Shown: positions 28,826 through 40,462, numbered from the stretch's first letter. The stretch: 64,000 bases of DNA from Algisphaera agarilytica (GCF_014207595.1 NZ_JACHGY010000001.1:3752212-3816211); one strand, 5' to 3'. A program made the numbers and translations. Notes: generated by a model not told the origin, from the sequence alone.

Positions 28826-29986
28826 ATGGCGATAAAACTACGCAAAGTGTTAATGGGGTTGAAGCAGATCGCGCCCGAACGGCTGGCGGAGTCCTGGGAC
28901 AAGGTTGGGCTGCACGTCGGCGATCCCGAGCAGAAGGTCTCGCGGGCCCTGCTTTGTATCGATATGACCGAAGCGGTCGTTGCCGAGGCGGTCAAAAAAC
29001 GGTGCCAACTGATCGTGGCATACCACCCGCCGATCTTCGATCCGCTCAAGCGGATGACGGCGGATGGCCCTTGGACCCAGCGGCGAATTTGGCAGGCGAC
29101 AAGGGCGGGGCTCGCGGTCTATTCGCCGCATACGGCGCTCGACGCGGTGCGGGGCGGGACCAACGACTGGCTGTGTGACGGACTCGGCAAGGCGAGCTTC
29201 CGGGGATCTATTGGGAGCGAATTCGAGCGTCGTTACGGCCAGAAGGTTGTGGTTTATGTACCGCGAGACGATGCCGAAAAAGTACGTAGTGCGATGGCCG
29301 AAGCAGGCGCGGGTGGGATCGGAAACTACTCGGACTGTTCGTTTAATGTCGATGGGATCGGCACGTTCTATCCGGAGCTGGGATCTAACCCCACGATTGG
29401 CGAACACCACAAACTGGAACGCGTTGAAGAAACCCGGATCGAGATGATCTGTGACCACGGCGCGGGACTGACCGGCAGAGTACTGCGGGCGATCCGCGAG
29501 GCGCACCCGTATGAAGAGCCCGCCATCGATGTATTCGACCTGGCCGACAATTACCTCGCCGAAGACGAGGAACAGGGCGCGGGTCGCGTTGTCTTTCTCA
29601 AACAGCCGATCACCCCAGCGACGTTAGCCTCACGGGTGAAGAAACGGCTGGGCGTGAAGCATGTCAAACTGGCGGCTGCGGAACCCTTTGTCGGCACCGA
29701 CCCTGACCTCTACCCGGGCAAGCTGTCTTCGGTCGCAGTCTGTGTGGGCTCGGGGGGCAGTCTTTTTGAGAAGTATCCCGGCGCGGACGCTTACGTGACC
29801 GGCGAGATGCAGCACCACCAGGTGCTAGACCTCGTGCAGCAGGGCCGGGTGGTCCTGCTAGCGGGCCACACGAATACCGAACGGCCGTACCTGCCGACCT
29901 ACCGAGAAAGGCTGATAGAGACCATCGAAGGCAAACTCGATTGGGAAGTCAGCGAGGCAGATCGGGTCCCCTGGGTTTGGAAATAG
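28826..29986 (+). CDS. Nif3/YqfO family dinuclear metal-centre protein (DUF34)
   Basis: 386 residues from the ATG at 28826, chosen because TATGCT ends 7 bases upstream; a second in-frame ATG lies four codons earlier. The metal-site motifs are present in order: AYHPPIFDPL (about 70), VYSPHTALDAV and LAGHTNTERPYLP near the C-terminus. Between them is a PII-like insertion (KVVVYVPRDDAEKVRSAMAEAGAGGIGNYSDC in split view), the longer YqfO-type architecture. These hexameric ring proteins bind two metal ions; a GTP cyclohydrolase I-type or metal-handling role has been proposed for relatives. The first motif has AYHPP where many have HHP. Confidence 0.88.
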   Translation: MAIKLRKVLMGLKQIAPERLAESWDKVGLHVGDPEQKVSRALLCIDMTEAVVAEAVKKRCQLIVAYHPPIFDPLKRMTADGPWTQRRIWQATRAGLAVYSPHTALDAVRGGTNDWLCDGLGKASFRGSIGSEFERRYGQKVVVYVPRDDAEKVRSAMAEAGAGGIGNYSDCSFNVDGIGTFYPELGSNPTIGEHHKLERVEETRIEMICDHGAGLTGRVLRAIREAHPYEEPAIDVFDLADNYLAEDEEQGAGRVVFLKQPITPATLASRVKKRLGVKHVKLAAAEPFVGTDPDLYPGKLSSVAVCVGSGGSLFEKYPGADAYVTGEMQHHQVLDLVQQGRVVLLAGHTNTERPYLPTYRERLIETIEGKLDWEVSEADRVPWVWK

Positions 29987-30016
29987 CAGGTCGTCAGGCT
30001 GGCTCAGAGGGCGGTT

Positions 30017-30044
30017 TTGACGCCCGGGCGGGGGTTGATACACT
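30017..30044 (+). promoter_or_regulatory. Promoter for rpsR
   Basis: TTGACG (30017-30022), 16-base spacer, TACACT (30039-30044). The start would be near 30051, leaving a leader of about 90 bases before rpsR. The -10 lies inside the 13-mer GATACACTGTGTA shared with the gap at 12805-12817. Confidence 0.55.
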
Positions 30045-30143
30045 GTGTAGCTCGAAATCGGCTGCGGAATGGTCCGCGTGCCCGATCTTTCCCGTCGGCC
30101 CGTCCCCGAGACCGGCCTACCTCAACCCAAGACGGAGTCTCCC

Positions 30144-30386
30144 ATGAGCCAGTTCCAAGCCTTCGGCACCACCCCGCCCGCCAAAGTCGTCTTCAAGTCC
30201 AGCAACGGCACCACCTTCGTGGACTACAAGAACAGCGAAGACCTGCGTCGCTACATGACCCCCAACGGCAAGATCCAGGGCCGCAAAAAGTCCGGCCTGA
30301 CCGCCCGCGAGCAACGCATCGTCGCCCAAGCGATCAAGCGTGCCCGCTACATGGGCCTGCTGCCGTTCACCTCGGCGACCCTGTAA
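30144..30386 (+). CDS. rpsR: Ribosomal protein bS18
   Basis: 80 residues from the ATG at 30144, after GACGGAG. The bS18 core is clear: DYKNSEDLRRYMTPNGKIQ and the C-terminal GLTAREQRIVAQAIKRARYMGLLPF, which binds 16S rRNA in the platform beside bS6. The usual neighbours rpsF, ssb and rplI are absent here; the gene has its own promoter and terminator. No Cys zinc motif is present, so this is the zinc-free form. Confidence 0.95.
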   Translation: MSQFQAFGTTPPAKVVFKSSNGTTFVDYKNSEDLRRYMTPNGKIQGRKKSGLTAREQRIVAQAIKRARYMGLLPFTSATL

Positions 30387-30413
30387 TCGCAGAAACAACA
30401 CCAAATCCAGAAA

Positions 30414-30442
30414 CGCAGGAAATTCATTTTCCTGCGTTTTTT
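30414..30442 (+). terminator. Rho-independent terminator after rpsR
   Basis: Stem CGCAGGAAA / TTTCCTGCG (30414-30422 with 30428-30436), loop TTCAT, followed directly by six T (30437-30442). It separates rpsR from uvrA. Confidence 0.9.
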
Positions 30443-30471
30443 CTTGTCCTGCTTTTCTGATTTTTCTTACC

Positions 30472-30477
30472 TACAAT
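30472..30477 (+). promoter_or_regulatory. -10-like TACAAT box before uvrA
   Basis: TACAAT ends 8 bases before the uvrA ATG at 30486 and has five of six consensus -10 bases. A transcript from it would have almost no leader. Confidence 0.5.
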
Positions 30478-30485
30478 CGCCGCAC

Positions 30486-33404
<2,919 letters not shown>

Positions 33405-33494
33405 CCGGTTCACGCGTTTGACAGCACACGCCCCGGGTTTAGGATAGCCAGCCCTAACCGACCCTCCCGTTGGATCTTTTCAGGAACCACCCCC

Positions 33495-33767
33495 ATGCCC
33501 GGCACCTTTTCCTGCAGCGTTGTGACCCCCGAACAGGAAGTCTTTGAAGGCGAAGTCTCCTACATCGTCCTCCCCGCGTGGGACGGCGAAATGGGCTTCG
33601 CGGTCAACCGGGCCCCCATCCTTGTGCAGATCGGCGAGGGCTCGCTCCGCCTGACCGGCGAATCGGGCAGCAAGACCACCATGAAGATCGCCGGTGGCTT
33701 CGCCCAGATGAAGGGCAACAAGCTTACGGTCCTGACCGACAAGGCCGAGGCCGCCGACGCCGCCTGA
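33495..33767 (+). CDS. atpC: F1Fo ATP synthase epsilon subunit, beta-sandwich only
   Basis: 90 residues preceded by AGGA. The N-terminal beta-sandwich of epsilon is clear (FSCSVVTPEQEVFEGEVSYIVLPAWDGEMGF, LVQIGEGSLRLTG, FAQMKGNKLTVLTDKAE). The C-terminal helical hairpin that inhibits ATP hydrolysis in 135-residue homologues is missing. Epsilon couples gamma to the c-ring. The rest of the ATP synthase operon is not in this window, so atpC stands alone between uvrA and the mrdA-rodA pair. Confidence 0.9.
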   Translation: MPGTFSCSVVTPEQEVFEGEVSYIVLPAWDGEMGFAVNRAPILVQIGEGSLRLTGESGSKTTMKIAGGFAQMKGNKLTVLTDKAEAADAA

Positions 33768-33797
33768 TCCCCCGGTTCCCTCAAATTTTTACGTAAT

Positions 33798-33873
33798 CCG
33801 AGCCGCGAGCGTCAGCGACCGGCTTATTGCTATGCGCCTGTGCTAACTGCACTCGCTAACGCTTCGTGCTCGG
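33798..33873. repeat. Dispersed inverted repeat between atpC and mrdA
   Basis: CCGAGCCGCGAGCGTCAGCG (from 33798) and, inverted, CGCTAACGCTTCGTGCTCGG (to 33873) match at about two thirds of positions over 23 bases. The GAGCCGCGAGCGT theme resembles repeats I recall as common between planctomycete genes. Confidence 0.6.
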
Positions 33874-33967
33874 TTTGAATCCCAATCGCGTACGGGGGGC
33901 GGTCTGCGGTAGAATGCCACATCGAGACAAGGATGTCGCGTGTGCGGCGGAGCGTCTCGTCTGAGCC

Positions 33968-36490
33968 ATGCGAAGCGTTCTGCGTCAGATCATCCCGAGC
34001 ATGTTCCATCGCCGCCTGCTGCTGCTGGGCGGGGTGTCGATCGTCCTGATGGGCCTGCTGGCGGGACAGACCGCCAAGCTGACCACCGGCGAAGAACACG
34101 ACAAACGCCAGGCCGCGCTCAAGGCCCACCTCGAAAACGCCACCTACACGCCCACGTCCCGCGGAAAGATCTACGACCGCAAGGGCCGCCCGCTCGCCGA
34201 GGACCGGCCCGGGTGGGACGTGCAGGTCAGCTTCGCCCTGCTCAGCGGCAACTGGGCCTACGACCAGGCCGAGATGGCGGCCCGTCGGACGATGTCCCGC
34301 CAGGCCTGGCGGAGCCTCACCCTCGAGCAGCGGGCTGAACAAACCTGGCGGTTCATCGAGCCGTATCTGGTCAAGATCGAAACCCTCAAAGTCACCCTGG
34401 CCGAGCTCGGCGGGGTGCAGATCGAACAGATCGAAGACCGGCAGCGAGAGGTCGTGCGGTGGGTCCAGACCATGGGCGCCAACGCCACCGCCGCCAACCG
34501 CCGCAACAAGTACAAGATCCTCACTGAGGACCAGGCCAAGAACCTGAGCTGGGCCGAGGTCGATGTGCCGGTGCGCGAAGAGTACCAGCCGCACTCGGTG
34601 CTGTACGACGTGACCCCGGAAACCGTCACGTGGATCGAACAGTTCATCGCCAAGGCGAAGCAGGAAGACGAGGCCTTCCAAGCCCAGGTCAAGCAAGCCC
34701 GAGTCAACGGCCAACCCGCTCCCGAAGACACCCGCGAATACGACGTCTGGCTCGAAGTCTCGCCGGTGCGTGTCCGTAAACGGGTGTACTACTGGGAGAG
34801 CCGGACGTTTGAGTTCGACCGCTCGACGCTGCCCACCCCGCTCGCCAAATCCGAGCCGTTGCTCGTCACCGTCGACGGCATCGGTCGGCACATCATCGGC
34901 ACGCTCCGCCCCATCCACAAAGGCGACCCGCATTGGGACCGCTACCCGTTCACCCGAGATGCGGACGACCCCGAAGCGCCCGATGTCGTCGACCTCGCGG
35001 GCTACCGTCCCAACGACCTCATCGGCCGGTTCGGGATCGAACGCTCCATGGAGAGCGTCCTGCGGGGTAGCCGGGGGCAGCGCGTGCTCCACCTCGACAC
35101 GGGTGAAGAAACCATCCAGCGGCCTATCGCGGGGGAGAATGTCCATCTCACGATCGATATCCAACTCCAGATGCGTATCCAGGCGATCATGTCACAGGAC
35201 CCCGCGATCGGGTTGATGCGTTCGCAGCCCTGGCACAAGTCCGGCTACCCCTCGGAAAAGAAGCCGCAAACCCCAAAACCAGGCGATGCGCTCAACGGGG
35301 CGGCGATCGTGTTGGATATCGACAACAGCGAAATCGTCGCCGCCGTGAGTGTGCCGGGCCTATCGATCAACGATTTGGAGAACCGCAGCGTCGAAGTCTT
35401 CGGCGACTTCGAGAACCTGCCCACGATGTTCCGGCCGGTGGGCTACCGCTACGAGCCGGGCTCGACCAACAAGCCGCTGGTGCTGGCCGCGGGCATCACC
35501 GACGGCATCATCGGCCCGGACGAAATAATCGACTGCTCCCAAGGCCACCTCTGGGAAGACAGCCCGACCACCTTCCGCGACTGGATCTTCCGCCCGCCGC
35601 ACTACACCAAGTTCGGCGAGCTCACCGGCGTCGAAGCGATCAAGGTCAGCTCCAACGTCTACTTCGGCCGGGTCGCGCAGAAGTTTGGGCAATCGCTGGG
35701 CTATCAGCGCATGGCCGAGTGGTTCAGCCTGTTCGGCTTCGGTCGGCTTTCGGGTTCGGGGTTAAACGAAGAAGTCCGTGGCGCGTTGCCGCCGGTCGGC
35801 AGCAAGGTCTCCGAACGGCAGGCGGCGTACATGGCGATCGGCGAGGGCGCGATGTCGGCCACGCCGATGCAGGTCGCCAACGCCCACGCCACCCTCGCCC
35901 GCGGCGGGCTCTACATCCCGCCCACCTTCATCCAGGACCGCAGCCGAATCGGCGCGCAACGCCAAACCTCGCAACTCCACCTGTCACCCGCCGCCCGCGA
36001 CCGGGCCTTACGCGGCATGGAAGCCTCGGCCAACACCCGAGGCACCAGCGGCCTGGACCGCGGCACAACGTACTGGATCGGCTTCGAAGACGGCAGCCAC
36101 GACCGGGTGTTTAACGTCGAGGGCGTGAAGGTCATGGCCAAGTCGGGCACCGCCGACGCGCCGCCTTTCCGCAGGGTCTTCGACGGCGGCGAAGAAAAGC
36201 CCGATGGCACCATCGCGAAAGCGGGGGAGTACAACCGCAACGGCGCGATCATCCGCGAGGGCTACCACGGCTGGGTCGTCGCACTCGTCCAGCCCGAAGG
36301 TGAGCCCCGGCCAACCCACGCGATCGCGGTGGTGGTCGAATATGCCGGTTCGGGCGGGCGGGTCGCCGGGCCGATCGTGAACCAGATCATCCGGGCGATG
36401 GCGGTGGAGGGGTACTTGGGTGAGGAGGCGCTCCGTGCGATGTTGCCGCAGACCGATTCCCCCGAGGGCACCGACGGAGCGGCCGGATGA
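33968..36490 (+). CDS. mrdA: Penicillin-binding protein 2, elongation transpeptidase
   Basis: 840 residues. An N-terminal transmembrane anchor (about 14-34) precedes a long non-catalytic region with RGKIYDRKGRPLAEDRPGWDV, the PBP-dimer hallmark. The transpeptidase domain has all three motifs: S499-T-N-K502 in YEPGSTNKP, S561-S-N in KVSSNVYFG, and K725-S-G in MAKSGTADAPP. It is longer than E. coli PBP2 (633) because of insertions around residues 95-330. It cross-links peptidoglycan during side-wall growth with RodA. A TAGAAT box near 33911 may be its -10. The stop overlaps the rodA start (ATGA). Confidence 0.92.
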   Translation: MRSVLRQIIPSMFHRRLLLLGGVSIVLMGLLAGQTAKLTTGEEHDKRQAALKAHLENATYTPTSRGKIYDRKGRPLAEDRPGWDVQVSFALLSGNWAYDQAEMAARRTMSRQAWRSLTLEQRAEQTWRFIEPYLVKIETLKVTLAELGGVQIEQIEDRQREVVRWVQTMGANATAANRRNKYKILTEDQAKNLSWAEVDVPVREEYQPHSVLYDVTPETVTWIEQFIAKAKQEDEAFQAQVKQARVNGQPAPEDTREYDVWLEVSPVRVRKRVYYWESRTFEFDRSTLPTPLAKSEPLLVTVDGIGRHIIGTLRPIHKGDPHWDRYPFTRDADDPEAPDVVDLAGYRPNDLIGRFGIERSMESVLRGSRGQRVLHLDTGEETIQRPIAGENVHLTIDIQLQMRIQAIMSQDPAIGLMRSQPWHKSGYPSEKKPQTPKPGDALNGAAIVLDIDNSEIVAAVSVPGLSINDLENRSVEVFGDFENLPTMFRPVGYRYEPGSTNKPLVLAAGITDGIIGPDEIIDCSQGHLWEDSPTTFRDWIFRPPHYTKFGELTGVEAIKVSSNVYFGRVAQKFGQSLGYQRMAEWFSLFGFGRLSGSGLNEEVRGALPPVGSKVSERQAAYMAIGEGAMSATPMQVANAHATLARGGLYIPPTFIQDRSRIGAQRQTSQLHLSPAARDRALRGMEASANTRGTSGLDRGTTYWIGFEDGSHDRVFNVEGVKVMAKSGTADAPPFRRVFDGGEEKPDGTIAKAGEYNRNGAIIREGYHGWVVALVQPEGEPRPTHAIAVVVEYAGSGGRVAGPIVNQIIRAMAVEGYLGEEALRAMLPQTDSPEGTDGAAG

Positions 36491-37719
36491 TCGAAGCCGC
36501 TGCCGCACGCTTGCGTGACCTGCTCCGGCCGAACTTTGGCTGGATCACCCTTGTGGCGGCGATCGCGTTGGCGGCCATGGGCATCATGGCTCAAGAGACG
36601 GTCGAAACCCTCGAGCCGGGCATCTCCAATTCACAGAAGCGCAATCTCGTGGTCGCCTTGGCGGCGATGGTCGTGATGCTGATCCCCCACCCCCGCGTGA
36701 TCGGCTGGCTCGCCTACCCGATGTTCGGGCTCGCGATTGCACTTTTGATCTTCCTCTTGATTCCGTTTGTTCCCGAGAGCATCGTCCGGCCGCGCAACGG
36801 CACGCGCGGCTGGATCGACCTGAAGGTGATGGACTTCCAGCCGTCGGAGATGGCGAAGGTGACGTTCGTCATCGCGTTGGGCTGGTACCTGCGCTACCGC
36901 GAGAGCCACCGGTCGTTCTGGGGGTTGGTCCCGCCGTTTCTGTTCATGCTGGTTCCGGTGATGCTGATCATTGTGCAGCCGGACCTGGGGCAGTCGCTGG
37001 CGTTTGGCCCGGCGCTCTTGGTGGTGCTCATCGCGGCGGGGGCGAAGCTGCGCCACTTGTTTTCGGTGGTTGGCATGGGTGTGATGGTCATCGCGATCAA
37101 CGTGACGCTGGTGCTGATGACCTCGGGCGTGCCGGGCGAGCCGGACTATGCGCCTTGGCTCAAGTCGTACCAGAAGTCACGGATCACCTCGATGATCAAA
37201 CTGGCGTCGGGCGACTACAGCGAGGTTCAGGACGAGTCGTACCAGCAGCACAAGGCCATGACGCTGGCCGGGGCGGGCGGCACGCAGGGCTACGGCGGCG
37301 AGCGGTCCGAAACCTTCATCGAGTTTTACAAACTCCCCGAGGCACACAACGACATGATCTACGCGGTGGTGGTCAACCGCTGGGGCATGCTCGGCGGCTT
37401 CGCCATGATGGGGCTGTACCTGCTGTTGATCGGCTCGATGCTCGCGGTCGCGGCGGCGACCAAGGAACCGCTGGGGCGGTTGGCGTGCGTCGGCTTCGCG
37501 GGGATCTTCCTCGCCCAGGCCGTGATCAACATCGGCATGACCGTCGGCGTCCTGCCCATCACCGGCATCACCCTCCCGCTGGTCAGCTACGGCGGGTCGT
37601 CGCTGCTGTTCAGCTTCATCATGGTGGGTCTGGTGATGAACTTCGCATCCCGGCGGGCGACGTACATGTCGCGGCCGTCGTTCGAGTTCGACGGCCGCGC
37701 GGGGCGGCGCTCGGGTTGA
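36487..37719 (+). CDS. rodA: SEDS peptidoglycan glycosyltransferase RodA
   Basis: 410 residues with about ten transmembrane helices, starting within the mrdA stop (ATGA). SEDS signatures: NGTRGWIDLKVMDFQPSEMAK (the W-I-x-h-x-x-h-x-h-QPSE core), VQPDLGQSLAFGPALLVVL, KLPEAHNDMIYAVVVNRWG and the C-terminal GITLPLVSYGGSSLLF. The catalytic Asp is expected near VQPDLGQ or PEAHNDM by family analogy. It polymerises lipid II glycan chains and pairs with PBP2. The 4-base overlap supports a stoichiometric pair with mrdA. Confidence 0.93.
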   Translation: MIEAAAARLRDLLRPNFGWITLVAAIALAAMGIMAQETVETLEPGISNSQKRNLVVALAAMVVMLIPHPRVIGWLAYPMFGLAIALLIFLLIPFVPESIVRPRNGTRGWIDLKVMDFQPSEMAKVTFVIALGWYLRYRESHRSFWGLVPPFLFMLVPVMLIIVQPDLGQSLAFGPALLVVLIAAGAKLRHLFSVVGMGVMVIAINVTLVLMTSGVPGEPDYAPWLKSYQKSRITSMIKLASGDYSEVQDESYQQHKAMTLAGAGGTQGYGGERSETFIEFYKLPEAHNDMIYAVVVNRWGMLGGFAMMGLYLLLIGSMLAVAAATKEPLGRLACVGFAGIFLAQAVINIGMTVGVLPITGITLPLVSYGGSSLLFSFIMVGLVMNFASRRATYMSRPSFEFDGRAGRRSG

Positions 37720-37731
37720 GTCAACCCTAAT

Positions 37732-37811
37732 AGGTTTAGCGGACGGCACGAAGTGCCCCGCGCTGCTTACAGATTGCCGACGCGGGACGCTGCGCGTCAC
37801 CCGCTAAACCT
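37732..37811. repeat. Inverted repeat after rodA
   Basis: AGGTTTAGCGG (37732-37742) pairs with CCGCTAAACCT (37801-37811), enclosing a smaller hairpin GGCAC-GAA-GTGCC (37745-37757) and a CGCG-rich centre. It lies in the convergent gap between rodA and the transporter gene, so it may act as a transcript end. There is no T-run. Confidence 0.65.
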
Positions 37812-37831
37812 GAACGCTAAATTCAGACCGA

Positions 37832-39550
37832 TCACTCCGCGGCGTCGGACGACTCGGACTTCTTCCCACGAACCAGCGGACTGGTCAGCAGGGCCGCGAC
37901 CGCAACCGCGGCGATCAGGCCCGGTCCCACCCAGCCGATTTTCGGGCTGATCCCGTCGATCGTCTTGGTCAGCCAATCACCGATCTTGCCGTATGCCGCC
38001 CAGGCCGACAGCAGGGTGTAGACGACCGTGACAAAGATGCCCACGACCAGCATGACCGGGCCGAATTTCGCGTCGCCCAGCTTCTTCTGCTGCCCCAGCA
38101 GCAGGAATCCCCACAAAGCGACCGGAAGCAGCATCAGCCCGATCATGCTGGTCGGGATGACCAAGTATGCGCTGAGCTCGCCCCAGAAGAACGGCCCAAT
38201 GACCGCGACCAGCGGGAGGAGGCTGCCGATCTGCCGCGGGATCCCGAAGCCGACCTCGAGGGCGTAGCCGTTGATGAGCATGTGGACCAGGACGGTGGAG
38301 AGGGCGATGAAGAACACGCCGACCCCGAAGATGAACACCCCGGTCTTCCCGTTGAACAAGGATTCGAGGGTGGCGCCCAGCGCCGCGGTGCCGTGCTTGA
38401 TGGTGGCGGCGGCGATGAGGCGTTCGGACTCGGGGATGGTGTCGAGCAGAACGTTGTCTTGCGCGACCTGTTCGGGCGTCTTGTCTTTGGCTTTTGTTTC
38501 TTTGTCCCAGCCCTCGATGTTGTCCTTGGCAAACGCCACCAGATTGTCGCGATACGGGCCCAGGCCGCTGGGGTTGGCTTCTCCGGGGTCGGAGAACTTC
38601 CACTCGATGAGCGCCTGATTCACGTTGGCCTTTCCGTGCAGGGTCGCGGCGGCGGCGGAGACGACGAACCCGCTCACCAGAATGAACGGGATCAGCAGCC
38701 CGACGAAAAGGTCGGTCCGGGCCAGGCCACGCTGCGACTTGCCCCAGCCCCGGGCGAGCAGCGTATAGGGCATGAGGAAGGTCATGTTGATCCCGACCGC
38801 GGCGCTAATCGCCGCGAGGGCGGTGTTGCGCTGGCTCGTGGTGATGCGATCCGACCAGAACTCCACGTTCACACTCTGGCCAAGCATCTCGGTGTAGCCC
38901 GAGGCGGGCTCAAAGAACAACGAGGGCGAAGGGATAAAGCCCTGCGCAATACTCCCGATCGACAGGCTGCCGGTGGACAGCAGCTTGATCACCACCGCGC
39001 CGAAGCAGATCACGATGCCCGCGACGACCAGCTGAATCAACCGGTCGAAGAGTCGCCCGCCTTTGCCCTTGCGGAGCTGCGTGAGCATGATGCCCACGGC
39101 GCACCCGGCCATGACCGCCGTGGCGATCACCCGGCCCATCGTCCCGCCTTCGCCACCCAGGGCCCCGTCCTTCCCGAGCACGCCCGGCACCACCATCTGC
39201 GTCAGCGCATCCGTGCCGAGGTTGTACTGCGGCAGGCCCCAGACCATGTTGGCCGCGACCGTGGCGATCAGCCAGCCCCAGCCCAGCACCGGGCTCACGT
39301 GCTGATTGATCTGGCCGAACGGGCTCTTCTCGGTGCTCAGTGTGACGTGCGTGATCATCAGGAGCACGCCGACGCCCAACAGCATCGCGAACGGCTGGAT
39401 CCACAGGGCCGACAACCCCGCGAACGACCCGAGGAACAGGCAGGCCCCCAGCGTGCCGCCGCCGATGGTGCAGGCGCTCTGCAGGAAGCCCGGCCCGAGC
39501 TGTTTGAGGGTCTGGATCAAAGACTTGGGGGAGTCGTTGGTTGAAGACAT
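37832..39550 (-). CDS. Nramp-like APC-superfamily transporter, divergent metal site
   Basis: 572 residues with about eleven to twelve hydrophobic helices. It opens QLGPGFLQSACTIGGGTLGA, the place of the Nramp first helix, and has FLMPYTLLARGWGKSQRGLART at the sixth helix. Classical Nramp metal ligands are DPGN (helix 1) and MPH (helix 6); here they read TIGGG and MPY, so Mn/Fe selectivity is doubtful. A soluble insert of about 85 residues (FSDPGEANPSGLGPYRDNLVAFAKDN and on) lies between helices in the C-terminal half. Transport of another ion, possibly magnesium as in Nramp-related Mg transporters, is inference. Confidence 0.72.
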   Translation of the reverse strand: MSSTNDSPKSLIQTLKQLGPGFLQSACTIGGGTLGACLFLGSFAGLSALWIQPFAMLLGVGVLLMITHVTLSTEKSPFGQINQHVSPVLGWGWLIATVAANMVWGLPQYNLGTDALTQMVVPGVLGKDGALGGEGGTMGRVIATAVMAGCAVGIMLTQLRKGKGGRLFDRLIQLVVAGIVICFGAVVIKLLSTGSLSIGSIAQGFIPSPSLFFEPASGYTEMLGQSVNVEFWSDRITTSQRNTALAAISAAVGINMTFLMPYTLLARGWGKSQRGLARTDLFVGLLIPFILVSGFVVSAAAATLHGKANVNQALIEWKFSDPGEANPSGLGPYRDNLVAFAKDNIEGWDKETKAKDKTPEQVAQDNVLLDTIPESERLIAAATIKHGTAALGATLESLFNGKTGVFIFGVGVFFIALSTVLVHMLINGYALEVGFGIPRQIGSLLPLVAVIGPFFWGELSAYLVIPTSMIGLMLLPVALWGFLLLGQQKKLGDAKFGPVMLVVGIFVTVVYTLLSAWAAYGKIGDWLTKTIDGISPKIGWVGPGLIAAVAVAALLTSPLVRGKKSESSDAAE

Positions 39551-39627
39551 CGTGTGGAGATTCCGGAGGGCGAAGAGACGGGGCGTGTGAGCGAAAATGC
39601 AAAAACGATTCGTGCGTATCGTAATGA

Positions 39628-39633
39628 TAAAAT
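39628..39633 (+). promoter_or_regulatory. -10-like TAAAAT box before rsmG
   Basis: TAAAAT, five of six consensus bases, ends exactly 6 bases before the rsmG ATG at 39640. This implies a leaderless transcript. Confidence 0.6.
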
Positions 39634-39639
39634 CCGCAG

Positions 39640-40359
39640 ATGGCTATCCCCGAATTTGTGCATACCGATCTGCAGGCGCTCGGCTTCGAGATGCCCACCG
39701 AAGTCCTCGATAAGCTCGAGGCCTACCTCGACTTGATCCTCAAGGCGAACGAAACCACCAACCTCACCGCGATCCGCCACCGCGAGCAGGCGTGGAGTCG
39801 GTTGATCGTCGACAGCCTCACACCGCTGCCCGGGATCCCCGAAGACGGTGACAACCTCCGCTTGATCGATATCGGCACCGGCGCGGGGCTACCCGGCATC
39901 CCGCTGGCGATCGCCCGGCCCGATGTGCAGGTCACGCTCCTCGAAGCCACCGGGAAGAAGATCGCGTTCCTCCAGTCGGTGATCGATGCGTTGGACCTGA
40001 CCAACACCCAAACCCTGCAGGAGCGGGCCGAGACCGCCGCGCAGGACCCGCGGTACCGAGGCAAGTTTGATGTCGTGACCAACCGGGCGGTGGGCCCGAT
40101 GCCGGTGGTGCTGGAGTACTCGCTGCCGATGCTCAAGGTCGGCGGGCGTCTGCTGGCGATGAAGGGCCCCAAGGCCGAGGCCGAGCTCGACGCCAGCGGC
40201 GACGCCCTGATCAAGCTCGGCGGCGGCGAGGTCGCGGTCGTGGACGCCTACCCCGAGTCGTTCGACAACGAACTGGTCATCGTCTCGGTGATCAAGGAAG
40301 CCCAGACCCCCAAGGATTACCCCCGGCTGCCGGGGCTGCCGAAGAAGCAACCGCTTTGA
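39640..40359 (+). CDS. rsmG: 16S rRNA (guanine-527-N7)-methyltransferase
   Basis: 239 residues. RsmG/GidB motifs: ANETTNLTAIRHREQAWSRLIVDSL (about 31-55), the SAM loop LIDIGTGAGLPGIPLAIARP, VTLLEATGKKIAFLQSVIDAL, and VTNRAVGPMPVVLEYSLPMLKVGGRLLAMKG. It methylates G527 of 16S rRNA. In many bacteria it sits with mnmG or parA near the origin; here it is alone, so no origin inference is made. The TAAAAT box 6 bases upstream fits this start. Confidence 0.93.
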   Translation: MAIPEFVHTDLQALGFEMPTEVLDKLEAYLDLILKANETTNLTAIRHREQAWSRLIVDSLTPLPGIPEDGDNLRLIDIGTGAGLPGIPLAIARPDVQVTLLEATGKKIAFLQSVIDALDLTNTQTLQERAETAAQDPRYRGKFDVVTNRAVGPMPVVLEYSLPMLKVGGRLLAMKGPKAEAELDASGDALIKLGGGEVAVVDAYPESFDNELVIVSVIKEAQTPKDYPRLPGLPKKQPL

Positions 40360-40360
40360 T

Positions 40361-40445
40361 ATTTGGCGATTTAGTGATTGTGCGATCTGGCGATCGAAGA
40401 ACATGAACTGGCTATCTCAATCGCTAAATCACCCAATCGCCAAAT
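40361..40445. repeat. Long imperfect hairpin between rsmG and the VWA gene
   Basis: ATTTGGCGATTTAGTGATT (40361-40379) pairs with 40427-40445 at 17 of 19 positions. The intervening bases repeat the GATTGNGCGAT theme. It is AT-richer than its surroundings and has no T-run, so it looks more like an extragenic repeat than a terminator. Confidence 0.75.
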
Positions 40446-40462
40446 CACGAAATAACCCCGCC

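Noticed and set aside
40360-40460. CRISPR-like short repeats between rsmG and the VWA gene
   Set aside because: Units are inverted and irregularly spaced with no unique spacers; it is a hairpin repeat, and no cas genes are present.
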